This document shows positions 45,416 to 56,480 of a stretch of 64,000 bases of DNA, in pieces (within the stretch, counting starts at the first letter, position 1; the number at the start of each line of letters is the position of its first letter). The DNA is from Vandiemenella viatica. Lineage: Eukaryota; Arthropoda; Insecta; Orthoptera; Morabidae. The position numbers and the translations under genes are program-made. The stretch covers positions 14,827,687-14,891,686 of the forward strand of contig CM061919.1 of assembly GCA_031002005.1 (NCBI GenBank), read 5' to 3'. The notes under the pieces were generated by a model. That model saw only the letters and a list, made by a program, of their open reading frames with translations, made no database searches and was not told where the DNA came from.

Positions 45416-47095
45416 ATGATCAAGGTACGTCTCGCACACTCCAAAGTGTACGCTCATTGCACCGGGGTTTCATTGGGGTCACATTGTTCTACCATGCTGA
45501 GCAGAATTCAGAAGTGTTCATACTTACAATATATAGCAGTTTCTAAGAGAACATTTAATTTTATGTATAGTAATAAAATATACTTCTCAAACATTTGGTA
45601 AAAATAAACTTTCGGTACATGTATTCACTATATAAACGATTGAAATAATTTTCAATCGTAATTATTGGTATCTGTTCACCAAATTATTAGTAATCTTCAT
45701 CGTTTCTTTATAATATTCAACGAAATGGTTCGTATTAATTATGTTCGCGATCATAAGATTAGTGTCAGTACACCTCAAAGAAGTTCAATAACTTTATAGT
45801 TCTCATTAGTTTTTATAGGCCAACCAGCATTTATATTATTCCATTATTTAATTACGAGGGTTCTTCCCTTATCAGCTTTCCGGCGTGTTAACCATAGGTG
45901 AACTGCTTCGAAATAGATTACATTCTTGTTATTCTCCGAAGATCAGACTTATCGCAAAAGAAAGGAAATTGTGTTGTATTAACAACGGGTGACAAAGTTT
46001 CTAAATTTAATGGCCCCTCAAAATTACTGCTTATTACTGGGATCTTGAGTTTCAAAGCCACCACGTTACAAGCAACAAACAAAACGGTAGTCACAACAAC
46101 GAAAAATCTGTTGGGTAATATTTCTCTATATGTAAAAGTTTCTGAAAGAATTTCTCTTAATACGAACGTTATATATACCACCTAAATGTTTTGCTATAAA
46201 CAATTTCCAGAGTATTAATGAAAAGCTGATAGAAGGACAATCGAACAACCTCCTATCAGAAAGCTAATACTAAATCACAAGAAGTAACAATGATATCCAG
46301 CAACCAACAATTTATGGATTTCTATGAGATGATACACCAAGCAATTGGAAGGATGTTTGAAATATTTGTAGTTTTAATTTATGTCTGGAAGATTGTTTAT
46401 TTAGGTCATGAATACCAAGAAGTAAACAGTAGGTTATGAAAGAATTTAGTGATGCCGTTATTGTTAATATTGAGAGAATTTACTATAGAAAGCTCAAAAA
46501 TCTTTCGGAATTTACAATGGAAAACCTCATACTAATGTCAGGGTGATTTCCCGGTATCAAAATCAGAAATCAGTTGTTGCGTTATTAAGTGACAGTTATA
46601 GAGAATTATTTGCCAACATCTCGAATAACCAATGTAAAACCTATGAAAGGAAAACATTTACGGATAGTAATGCTGGATGGTAAGAATAATAATAATGTTT
46701 TCACTGCAACGGATAAAAAATTCTGTTAAGCTTAGATGGTACTCTCCGTCACATTTCACGGAACTGTAAAATACTACCATGCTACCAATAAAAGGTTGTC
46801 ACAATACGCCTGTGTTCGGCAGATTGTTCTCCTGGTCGCCGCCGCGGCGCTGTGCTCGGTGTCGGCTGCGCCGAAGGCCGCCCCCGGCCTGGTGGGCGCC
46901 CCGCTGGCCTACGCCGCCGCCCCCGTCGCCTACGCCGCCCCCGCGCCCGCCGTCGTCACTGCCCACAGCTCGCAGTACATCGCGCAGAACTTCCACGGGA
47001 TAGCTGCTGCGCCTGTGGTCGCCGCCGCCGCCCCCGTTGCCTACGCCGCCCCCGCAGCCTACGCCGCATACCCCCACCCCCTGCTCTTCAAGTGA
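45416..47095 (+). CDS. Ala/Pro-rich cuticle protein gene B (two exons)
   Basis: Second copy of the cuticle protein, 93 residues. Exon 1 is the nine bases coding MIK (45416-45424), in the context CACCAACATGATCAAG shared with gene A, with a GTACGT donor. Exon 2 runs from 46823 (after TTCGGCAG) to the TGA at 47093-47095; the 1.4-kb intron is phase 0. The signal peptide MIKIVLLVAAAALCSVSA is followed by the same mature protein as gene A: AAPV/AAYA repeats around SSQYIAQNFHGI. It is an extracellular structural protein of the cuticle without a Rebers-Riddiford motif. The coding part of exon 2 differs from gene A by about two silent changes apart from its first codons, while the introns and upstream regions do not align. 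The start is set by the signal peptide; an open frame from 46736 read through the intron end is not used. Confidence 0.92.
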
Positions 47096-47129
47096 ACAAC
47101 CAGCCAACACTGACCACTGTACAAATGTA

Positions 47130-47135
47130 AATAAA
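47130..47135 (+). promoter_or_regulatory. Polyadenylation signal of cuticle gene B
   Basis: AATAAA 35 bases after the stop, in the same context as in gene A. Confidence 0.8.
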
Positions 47136-47139
47136 CTGC

Positions 47140-48270
47140 ATTCATAAAACAGAGCAAACAGTATCAGTTGTTTTTTTTTTCATTTTTCTGTATCGTTTTA
47201 CATTACAGTTACAATATTTACAATACATGTTGTGTGATAAAGTGTTGGAAGCTTTGGTTAATTCTTTCAATCTAACCAAATAATATTTTTTATCTTAACA
47301 CGGCAAATAAAATAAATTCATTCATGTTTTTACTCCACCAATAGCAATTAGTTTCCTGCGTGCATGAAGCTTTACTTGATAAAACTTGTACTCTTATCTG
47401 TAATGACTGGGGTAAAAGTGCACGATGAAGTGCAAAAGCAATTGTAAATTACCAGTTAGGCACATAATTTTTTTTAAATACTATCTACGTAAAACACGCT
47501 ACAATGTGAGAATGGGGGAATGTGGAGGAAGTAAGCAATAAAACCGCATTCTGTATGATCAGGAAATTTACCGCGTAGGAACCGATGTCAAAAGACAAAT
47601 CCGAAGAGAGCACTGATGAAAATCCTGTTTCAAAAGATATTCAGAATCACCTTAAGAAACATCGAGAATCGTGTTGGTATATGACGTATTGTTCCATCTA
47701 ATTCCAGTTCGACATGGTTTTCGGCTTAGTGGTCATCGGAACTACAGCTCTTAGCTTCATGAAACTGATTGAGTAGAATCCTTTGTTTCAGTGATGGTGA
47801 TAGCAATCAACACAGGATCTGTTAAATATTTGCTGACACATTTCACCAGTAGTTACTCAGCAGTGTTAACTGCAGATAATATGGGATGAAAAACGGTTTC
47901 TTATGACATGAATTTCGTGTGCCTCACTATTTGGAGAATCGGTAGTGTAAGGAATGTTCTTCATTCGGGTATTTGGCCAGCAGCTAATAGCGGTGGTGGT
48001 GCTCGATTTCTGATCACTATATCGTGTACGAAAGTTCTGAGTTGAATCCGAAACCTCTCGGCAGTGCTCATGGACAGGTGCCACTTCAAAACGTGTAAAG
48101 ATACCGCAATAACAAAAAGAGAGGCATTAGTAAGAACGAGAAAAATAATACGACATTGAACGTAAATAACAGTGTGTAGTGTAGTGGTTTTGCAAATAGA
48201 TTCTTGTATGATGTTTCAAAATAATTTTTACATTAAACTGTTCATTATTTTTCGCTATTTAGCAAGCTAC
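47140..48270. other. No gene seen; downstream of gene B
   Basis: AT-rich flank without further exons or repeats that I recognise. Confidence 0.45.
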
Positions 48271-48274
48271 ATTT

Positions 48275-48332
48275 TTATTCGAACCCGCGTACTCCTCAGT
48301 GCGATGCCAGAGTGTTATCGCTCACCCACCCT
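48275..48332 (-). repeat. SINE tRNA-like head only
   Basis: On the minus strand GGGTGAGCGATAACACTCTG, GCATCGCACTGAGGAGTACG and GGGTTCGAAT: the head of the SINE family with box B, without its body. A closely similar head is at 53849-53890. Confidence 0.6.
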
Positions 48333-48339
48333 TGAATAT

Positions 48340-49294
48340 TTTGTAATTCTTTAATTTAACCATAACAATACTGCTTTGCGGTAAAATTATTTGCTTACAT
48401 GACAATATTTTGTAATTATCTTCCTTGATTTTAGCGTTATAATTTGACGGAGCGCTCCTGACGATAGACTGAAGTTTTGAAGTAATCCGTGCACGTGTAT
48501 AAACATTCTCGTTTATGTTGAACTCACTGATAATTACTACACCAACTGAGATTATGTTCCAGTAAGAACTATCTTCTCTCAATTAAAATAATATAACCAA
48601 AAAATGATTTATGTATGCAAACGTTGCTTAATCTGTTTCGTTTTTGTTGAATGTGACAAATTTAAAGTTTTTATTTGAGTTATTGTTCTTAAACGATTCG
48701 TCACTTCAACACTTGGTGCTGCAACAAATAGTTGATCTTTTAGTTCTAATCAAATTTATTATTTTTTACATAGTGAATAGTACCCATCCCTTGAGTATGT
48801 GAATTAGGAATGCAATCAATAGGAGTATCATTATGTCACAACACAACCCTAAAATAAAAACTTTATTCTGTTTCGTATCCAACTACCTACCATATTAGAT
48901 ATAAGAATTTTTACTATTGTTATTACAGCAAAGGAGATAATGAATAATGGTAAAAGATGAGACGATGAGATTACCAAGTTGTTTTTGGAATACATATTGT
49001 AATAAAATTGGTGGAAGGGGCCTTCATCATCATTGAAGCCTTTCAATGTGCACTGCTTCTCGTACGCCGACGGATTTCTAAAATATCGGACTGGTCAATA
49101 ACTTTCACCATGAAGAGACAAGGTAATATGGCGTACAAATAAGCGAAGCCTCTGATCGTTAAGTTACGAGTAGGCTTGAAGATTTCGCACGCCGTTGTCA
49201 ATGGTCGGTTACGTTTGAACATACGTCCCAATCCATTCCATTCCATGATGCAGCCACCATTCCTCGTGAGCTCTGCACCACACTCAACCCCTCG
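48340..49294. other. No gene seen; left flank of the foldback element
   Basis: AT-rich, becoming balanced from 49040 on. No motif found in the short frames. It ends with CATCAC, the likely target duplication (49295-49300). Confidence 0.45.
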
Positions 49295-49300
49295 CATCAC

Positions 49301-49760
49301 AGTAGAAAGAAAACAGCGGTTCTACTTCAAAATAGGTCACGCGCCCCGCCCCCCTGCGGCCGCTTCCCCTATAATTAGGCGCCACCGCCCTGTCATTATC
49401 TACCTGGCTGCCGGCGCCGCTTACCGTCATTATCTTTGTAGGTCACGCGCCCCGCCCCCCTGCGGTCGCTGCCCTATAATTACGCGCCGCCGCCACCCGC
49501 CCCCTCCCCTCCCATATCCAGAACGCTCTTCCATAAGATTTGTATGTGTGCCGGTTCTGTATTAAATAGGTCACGCGCCCCGCCCCCTGCAGACACGACG
49601 GCGCCTCTTACCGTCATTATCTTGGTGTGCAGGCCGCTTCCCCCTATAATTAGGCGCCCGGCCGACTGTGCGGCATCTGGCCTATAATTATCTACCTGGC
49701 TCTTTGTAGGTCACGCGCCGCGCCCCCTGCAGCCACGCCGGAGCCACTCGAAGCAATTTC
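49301..49760. repeat. GC-rich terminal array, left arm
   Basis: Four copies of AGGTCACGCGCCCCGCCCC or close variants start near 49333, 49439, 49567 and 49707. They alternate with CCTATAATTAGGCGCC-type units (near 49372, 49473, 49642, 49680), CCGTCATTATCTT units and TCTACCTGGCT units. The block is far richer in GC than the rest of the arm. Confidence 0.9.
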
Positions 49761-50940
49761 CGTCATGGGGAAGCTGAAAATTTGTTATGCTAAGGGTGCG
49801 TCCATAAACCACGTAACTCCATTTTGGACACCTCGCTACCGTTCGCGAACTAAACTGAGCGGTACCGTTCGCGAACTAAACTGAGCATTCCCGGTCCCGA
49901 ACTATCACCATTCGCCGCTAGGATAACCAACATTTTTTTCAGTTAATGGTAGAATTTTTTTTTTTAGAATAACCTATAAAAATATAGTACACTTCAAAAA
50001 TATAATATTTTACGAAAGAGTAGAAAAGGACAAAGGATATGTTTTTTTTTACTATTTTATTTTTAAGCTATATTTTTTTTTTTTTTTTTTGCACTTCTTG
50101 CATCTTTAACAATTTTCTGTCTACAGTAAAATTGTAATATGCTTTATCGCTTTCAGTTGTTAAATTAATGTCGATCAAAAGCTCATTTTTACTAATGAAA
50201 TACTGCTCTTTACTTTTACCTAGATTTCGTGTAATATTGTTATTTCAGAGTAAAGTTCGTTCACTTTGATACTAATTTTTTCTCATAAATTTAGAACCTC
50301 TAATATTGTCTCACAGCCTTCAAATGAAACCTCGTGTATTAAATTTAATTTTTGGATTTTCTATAGCCAATTGCTTTCATTAAAATCTAAGACTTTTATC
50401 AACGAATACTAAAGCGTTATTTTTAATATTATCACTTTCTGTGGAGAATCCGGCTTACACAGTTCTTTCCAAAAAGTTATCGCTTACGAATTTTCCAGTG
50501 TTTCCAGTGGCAGATCTACAAATTCTAAGAGCCGGGGCGAAAGCTTGAGATTGTCGCCCCTTCAAACGTGAATTTGGGGCAGTATGGAGCTGTTGTTTGA
50601 TTTTTCCGCGCCCCTAATGGTTACCGATCGGAACAGTAGAGCTAAACAAACGGTCGCCACTGCACGAATTTGCCATTTACCTCATCTTCAAACATGATTT
50701 GCCGCTCCCCTGAAGTTGCCGTCCGGGCTAAGCGTCGTGGTTTGACCCTCCCATCCCAAGATGCGGCACTGTCAGAACTGGGGGTTGTCAGTTCCTAGAG
50801 CAAGTGTTGCCATCTGTGTGCCATTTGTGTATCTTATGTTCACTATGATAAGTATATATTTATTTGTGAAATGTTTAGTTTATCAGGCGGAGATTGGGGA
50901 TCGTCCCAGCGTTTGCATAAAGACGGACTGTACGTGGGGA
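49761..50940. other. Left arm, unique AT-rich part
   Basis: Contains a 25-bp repeat of GGTACCGTTCGCGAACTAAA (49846-49890) and long T-runs at 50040-50090. No gene. Confidence 0.6.
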
Positions 50941-50942
50941 CC

Positions 50943-51066
50943 AGAACTCGTACCTGGTCCCGTTGTACCTCCACAATCCAATCTGGATGCCCGGACGGGG
51001 ATTCGAACTGCCGTCCTCCCGAATGCGAGGCCAGACCGCTAGCCGGTTCACCACCACGCTCGGTGA
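50943..51066 (-). repeat. SINE head in left arm
   Basis: Minus strand: ACCGAGCGTGGTGGTGAACC, then GCATTCGGGAGGACGGCAGT and box B TTCGAATCCCC, then CGGGCATCCAGATTGG. The mirror copy is at 61139-61262. Confidence 0.8.
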
Positions 51067-51162
51067 AATGTAGTATAAATGATACCCCATACTAGTAGAT
51101 TAAATATAAAAATAGGATCGAATGCAATTGGAGAAGTAAGTGAATTCTGTTACTTAGGAAGA

Positions 51163-51342
51163 AAAATTACGGGAATTCGGCCATGGCCTTTTGAAGGAAA
51201 CATCCCGACATTCACCTGGAGTGATTTCGGGAAACCATGGAAAATCTATATCTGGATGCTCGGATTGAGATTCAAACCCGCGTCCTCCCGAATGCGAGAC
51301 CAGTACGTTAACCGTTCACCTATTACGCTTGGTGTAGTATGA
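51163..51342 (-). repeat. SINE (head and body) in left arm
   Basis: Minus strand head with GTGAACGGTTAACGTACTGG and box B GGTTTGAATCTC, then CCATGGTTTCCCGAAATC, ACTCCAGGTGAATGTCGGG and CCTTCAAAAGGCCATGGCC. Mirror copy at 60863-61042. Confidence 0.82.
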
Positions 51343-51409
51343 AAAGTATGCATCATAGTATGCTCGATTACACATACATTCCCAAATTTCTGATGGCATA
51401 AAATATGCT

Positions 51410-53290
51410 TGGCTTAAGAAGGTTTTAAAAATAGACTACAAGCCACGTTTTAAAATTTTAAAAGGAACATTGCAACTGTAAGTAGGAATGTAAACCGTTT
51501 TTACGTTCTGTAAATATTGTAAATTACTATCAAAGTTGTTTAATTTCATGAAAGAAAGCATTAAAATTAAGAAAAAAAAATCAGAGAAACGTACATAGTA
51601 TATCACGAGATATTGACGGAAATGGCGTTTGTACAACAGTCATAAAATGTACAACAAATATTTACACCAGCGGTCTAAGCACAAAACGATACATACAAAT
51701 CCGTTACCACATTTAACGCTTCGAATGCTTTCTGAACTTTTCTTTTCAGAGTATCGACCAAAGTCTAAGCTTGTCCTCAGACATCCAACATATTGCCGAG
51801 GCTACGAGACTTTAAAAAGTAACGATATAGTCGGTGATGTAATAAATTATTGCATCTTCGATTCGCTTTTTATAGTTTTTTTATAACAATGCATTGCAAT
51901 GATCACTTGTTGGACATAACTTATTGACTATAATATACTGGGTGTCATGCTGATAAAATATCAAATTTCTGTATTGCGACATTCTGAAATCAGTGTAAAG
52001 TGAGGGAATTTTTCACGCGTTTGACTGCCATAATTTCATGAAAGAAAGCATTAAAATTAAGAAAATCAGAGCAAACGTACAGAGTATATCATCACTCTGT
52101 TGGACATAGCTTATTGACTATAATATACTGGGTGTCATGCTGATAAAAGAAACGTACATAGTATATCACGAGATATTGACGGAAATGGCGTTTGTACAAC
52201 AGTCATAAAAATTATGTAATATTTGCTCCACGAAAGAAGTCATCGGTGGAATGCGGAATAGTTGGTTATGCCTGTCGAATATCACCTGCTAATAAAATTA
52301 CAGTACCACCGAATGACCATTCGTTTCCACGTAAGTCTTGGAATGTTCAAACCAAAGATTCCGGCGATTTTTTGATGCTTTGAATGTTGCATGTTGGTTG
52401 TAATACGTTTAAAAGTATCAAAGTGCAGTAAATTTTAATTTAAAGACTGTAATTAACAATGTTGTGTAAACTTTTATGTTTCGAATGAGTTTTTGGTTGT
52501 TTAGAATTGTTTAACTTCGTTAGTTTTATGTTTAATTGCTTGCATATACGAGTTAGTGAATTTAAGGTGCACTTTATTCTTTAGATGAAAGATGGCATAT
52601 GCGTTTTATTAAAATAACCTAGAGTTTGAAACCTAAGAACCGACTCATTTGAAGCAATGGTTTATTTGTCAACTGAAATAGGTCCGTAACTAAACACTTA
52701 CAATGTCTTTCTAAACAATTAGAAAAAAAAATTTGGAGGCGCAAAACATCCATATGACACAACTCGCGGTGCGAAACATACATATGACACAACTCGCGGT
52801 AATTTACAGTAGTAAACAGAACATTGCTTTTTGAGTTCTGGTGGCAAAAAAATATTCTTGGCTTAAGAAGGTTTTAAAAAATAGACTACAAGCCACATTT
52901 TAAAAGGAATATTGCAACTGTAAGTAGGAATGTAAACCGTTTTACTGCGTAAATCTCGGAGTCTAACCGTCATGCCTGCTAAAACTTTTCTGACTTGGAG
53001 CTTAACTTTTTTCATAAAACTCTAAATTTTATGAAACAGGCGATATGCCTCAGTACTTAGGTTCTTGATTTCTAGCGCTGAGATACCAGCACTAAACACT
53101 GGCGGCAGATAATGGAGTTACCGAAGTTCTAATAACTGATCTTCAAATCCTTAGCCAGGAGCGTAGCAAGTTTAAGGTCCCATATCTGATCTTCACTCTT
53201 CAAGTAGCTGGCAGTCAAACGCGTGAAAAATTACCTCACCTTACACTGATTTCAAAATGCCTACAGTCGCAATACAGAAATTCACCGAAG
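51410..53290. repeat. Internally duplicated AT-rich blocks in left arm
   Basis: Block a (GGCTTAAGAAGGTTTTAAAA ... AGTAGGAATGTAAACCG) at 51410-51505 and 52858-52945. Block b (CATGAAAGAAAGCATTAAAA) at 51548 and 52036. Block c (TATTGACTATAATATACTGG) at 51923 and 52111. Block d (CACGAGATATTGACGGAAAT) at 51603 and 52166. Block e (TTCACGCGTTTGACTGCCA) at 52012 and, inverted, at 53207-53230. No gene. Confidence 0.85.
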
Positions 53291-53299
53291 ATAGCATCC

Positions 53300-53790
53300 A
53301 CTAAGTTCTAGATCATGTTAGATCATTCATGAAATTTTTCGTCAGTGCCAGTATACGAGTCTGTTTCGTAGACTAAATGGATCTCGTGTACAACCTCCAA
53401 AGGGCACATGTGAATAGTTCTTATCCCGACACATGCGAAAAATGCGGTACAGACCACAGTTAGTTGGAAAAATGGAAGAATGCATACTTTCTGCAGAAAC
53501 AGCGGTAACAGATGCATAGCATATTGTCGGGGATTGGCACGTATCTAAAACTGTCACGAACTGCACCACTCAAGAACAAGCTAGGAAAGGTGCCAAGCAC
53601 AAACTTCGAAAGTATATACCTTTTAGGACTTACAGAATATTGACAACTTATACATGCACACACCAGTGTCAAGGATCATGAAAATATGCTCGGCCTCACA
53701 AATATTGACAGATGTTTCGGAATTTCTTGAGTTAACAGTCCGATCCTCATTCTGTTTCTATTTACCGCATACTTTGACAAGGCGTGTAGT
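53300..53790. other. Left arm, no gene assigned
   Basis: Three overlapping minus-strand frames of 64-75 codons recur in the other arm (58554-58903). They are mutually exclusive readings of the same DNA. The plus strand contains TCEKCGTDHS, a possible trace of a LINE C-terminal zinc motif, too short to call. Confidence 0.4.
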
Positions 53791-53890
53791 GGGCATTCGC
53801 CTGGAGTGATTTCAGGAAACTATGGAAAAAATAACTTAAATCTGGATGGTCGCTTCCCGAATGCGATGCCAGAGTGCTATCGCTCGCCCA
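53790..53890 (-). repeat. SINE fragment in left arm
   Basis: GCATTCGCCTGGAGTGATTT and TGGCATCGCATTCGGGAAGC on opposite readings mark body and head of the SINE family, with box B deleted. Mirror at 58340-58440. Confidence 0.65.
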
Positions 53891-54489
53891 ACAGTCATAG
53901 TCAACCTACGCACCCCACCTCATAAAATCCCGAAATGTTATGAAAACCGCAAAACATAGTGAATACAGGTAAAACATCGCCAAAATTATGTAATATTCGC
54001 TCTACGAAAGAAGTCATAGATTGATATGGTTAGAAGATGACTGAGGATGTATCAGTTTCATTAAGAATTCACCATTCCTCAGTTTAGATGTCCTAAATTA
54101 CTTTATATGGACACAGTTAGCTTGGCAGGTAGAGTTCCATAGTGAAAAGGTTGTCGGTGTTATGAAGGACGATGCGAATTGCACCCTGATTGTGGAGTTT
54201 GCTGGGTTACGGGGCAAAAAGTGTGCATTCTGGCTCGAGACCGACCGAACCTGTAACATTTATTTTATTTTTTATTTTTGCTGGATACCAGTTAACCAGT
54301 GGAGATGCTACATTTTGTGCTTAGGTACATCTCTTGTGGTATAAACTCGTAACCTTTCTCCGGAGCAGAGCCTTCGTGGGTGAATCCTCAAAAATTAGAC
54401 CATACTTTAGGTATGTTTTAAACCAGAGTGAGAAACATCCACTTCATTCATAAATGGTTACAACAGCTATCCATTCACCCACATGCATA

Positions 54490-54572
54490 GAAAACCCTAA
54501 TCCGTATGCCTAGATCGGGATTCAAACCGGTATCCTCCTGAATGAGAGGCCAACACTCTCGGTGAAATTATA
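54490..54572 (-). repeat. SINE head in left arm, second
   Basis: Minus strand CACCGAGAGTGTTGGCCTCT, GGAGGATACCGGTTTGAATC and CCGATCTAGGCATACGG. Mirror at 57590-57652. Confidence 0.65.
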
Positions 54573-55175
54573 GGTGACAAAATTATAAGTGTTTGATTTA
54601 AAAGTGACATGTTTACAGCGTCAGCTAATCGTCTCCACAATTTGAGTAGCTGTATGGTGCAAATTGAAATCGACGTTTCACGAAATACGTCTTATACCCG
54701 TTGCGTTTTACAAAATAGTCTTCATTTATAATGACAGCCTATATACCTCGTGTTGCTAAGTTTCGCTTCACGCACGTTTAAACTAGCATCAGAGGCCATA
54801 TTGGTGAACTATGGGACAAGCGGTCTTCCACAAACAAGATTTCACAGGATTACACCCACCACCACTCGCCCCTAAAAAGTCCTTTATCAAGTTATTTTTC
54901 ATGAGTCCTTCATCACTTACTAGTCTTAAGACCCAATCGTAATAGACACCAACACTCGATAAGACATAAACTTTTTTCCGGATATAAGTACTAAGTATGT
55001 GCCACTTTCCACGAATATTATTAAAAAGTGTGAAAATGTGCAAAATAGATAAAAAAAAAAAATAATGAAAACTGACCAGTCAGAGAAATAGAACAAAGTA
55101 TCGAGCATTACAGGGAGCAAGAGAGAAGCATAATTTCGTGAAAAATATACAGTTTCAGTAAGAAGCATGAAAATC
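54573..55175. other. Left arm between SINE and LINE fragment
   Basis: No gene. The short frames here (for example 55043-54789) have no motif and are mirrored on the other arm. Confidence 0.5.
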
Positions 55176-55700
55176 CTATTGAGTTTGGATAGCGTGTTGT
55201 CTGACGCCGATCCAAAAAAAGATACTCCCGTAGTCTAGGATGGGTCGTACGAGAGCCCTGTAGAGGTGTATTGCAACTGTGGGTTCGGTGCCCCACCATA
55301 CTCCTGTTTTAGCTCGTATTGCATTGTATGATGCTTCACATTTGGTAAGCATGTTCCTTATATGGGCCGACCATTTCAATTTATTGTCAATAATTAAGCC
55401 AAGGTACTTGACGTGGGGCTTAACTGGGCAAGTATATGGGCCTATTTGTATGCTCGTCATGGTAGGTATTCTGTGTCTAGTAAAGATGCAGGCGGCTGTT
55501 TTGTGAGTGGATATCTCCATACCGTTGTTCAAAAGCCAGTTTTGTAATCTTTGTAGTGTCCTGCTTAACCTTCTTATACACTCCTCGATTGAGTCAGCTT
55601 CGGTATAAATGCAAAGGTCGTCTGCATACTGTAATAGTGTTGCTTCTCCTTGGGTTATCAGATGCAAGTCAGCCGTGTAAATATTGACGAAACACATTAA
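55176..55700 (-). pseudogene. LINE reverse-transcriptase fragment, left arm, active site intact
   Basis: Minus-strand frame with GEATLLQYADDLCIYTEADS (YADD catalytic motif), then RLQNWLLNNGMEISTHKTAA, KPHVKYLGLIIDNKLKWSAH and LVRPILDYGSIFF. This is the palm-to-thumb part of an I/Jockey-like RT. It starts just upstream of YADD and ends soon after DYGS; a shift near 55205 ends the frame. Everything before and after is missing, so it is a captured fragment of about 170 residues, not an element. The same region is inverted in the right arm. Confidence 0.85.
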
Positions 55701-55860
55701 AATAGTGACCTCAAAAGTGGAATAGGAGTGACGAGAAAACCAACACCAAATCGGGCTATACAAAACATGCAAGGAGAGCTATTCCTGATCAACATGCAAT
55801 TGTCATAACCAAAAATTCTCACTGATGATGCCCCATTCAGAGGAGGTGAACGGTAACGAG

Positions 55861-56041
55861 GGTGCGATGCACTGGAGGTTAACCACATTTTTGGGTTAAG
55901 AAACCATAACACCCTTGCACTAATTGAGGTTAATGAGATTAACCCCAGTTTTGGGCTTAAATACCATGAAACCCTTACAGTGATTGAGGTTACTGTAGAT
56001 ATTTTAGGTTAGGCAGGCTCAGCATGTTACAATGTGTTAGC
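55861..56041. repeat. Central spacer of the foldback with a 2-copy direct repeat
   Basis: The only part without an inverted partner. Contains two diverged direct copies of about 57 bp: GAGGTTAACCACATTTTTGG (55875 on) and GAGATTAACCCCAGTTTTGG (55934 on), each ending in AAACCCTT/ACACCCTT and TGATT/TAATT. Confidence 0.75.
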
Positions 56042-56216
56042 TTAGGTTACCGTTCACCTCCTCTGAATGGGGCATCATCAGTGAGAATTTTTGGTTATGA
56101 CAATTGCATGTTGATCAGGAATAGCTCTCCTTGCATGTTTTGTATAGCCCGATTTGGTGTTGGTTTTCTCGTCACTCCTATTCCACTTTTGAAGTCACTA
56201 TTTTAATGTGTTTCGT

Positions 56217-56480
56217 CAATATTTACACGGCTGACTTGCATCTGATAACCCAAGGAGAAGCAACACTATTACAGTATGCAGAGCATTTATACCGAAGCTG
56301 ACTCAATCGAGGAGTGTATAAGAAGGTTAAGCAGGACACTACAAAGATTACAAAACTGGCTTTTGAACAACGGTATGGAGATATCCACTCACAAAACAGC
56401 CGCCTGCATCTTTACTAGACACAGAATACCTACCATGACGAGCATACAAATAGGCCCATATACATGCCCGTTTCTGGCTT
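56217..56480 (+). pseudogene. LINE RT fragment, right arm, tandem unit 1
   Basis: First of two 264-bp tandem units. It encodes the same RT stretch as the left arm, but 8 bases including both catalytic Asp codons of YADD are missing (GCAGAGCATTT in place of the longer left-arm text), which also shifts the frame. Cut off after IQIGPYTCP. Confidence 0.85.

Noticed and set aside
45103..45444. Minus-strand frame of 113 codons over the gene B promoter
   Set aside because: It overlaps the TATA box and exon 1 of gene B, has no motif, and arises from a CpG-rich stretch with few stops.
53323..53672. Three overlapping minus-strand frames mirrored at 58554-58903 as foldback-encoded proteins
   Set aside because: They are 64-75 codons in all three frames of one strand, lack motifs, and are preserved only because the arms are recent copies.
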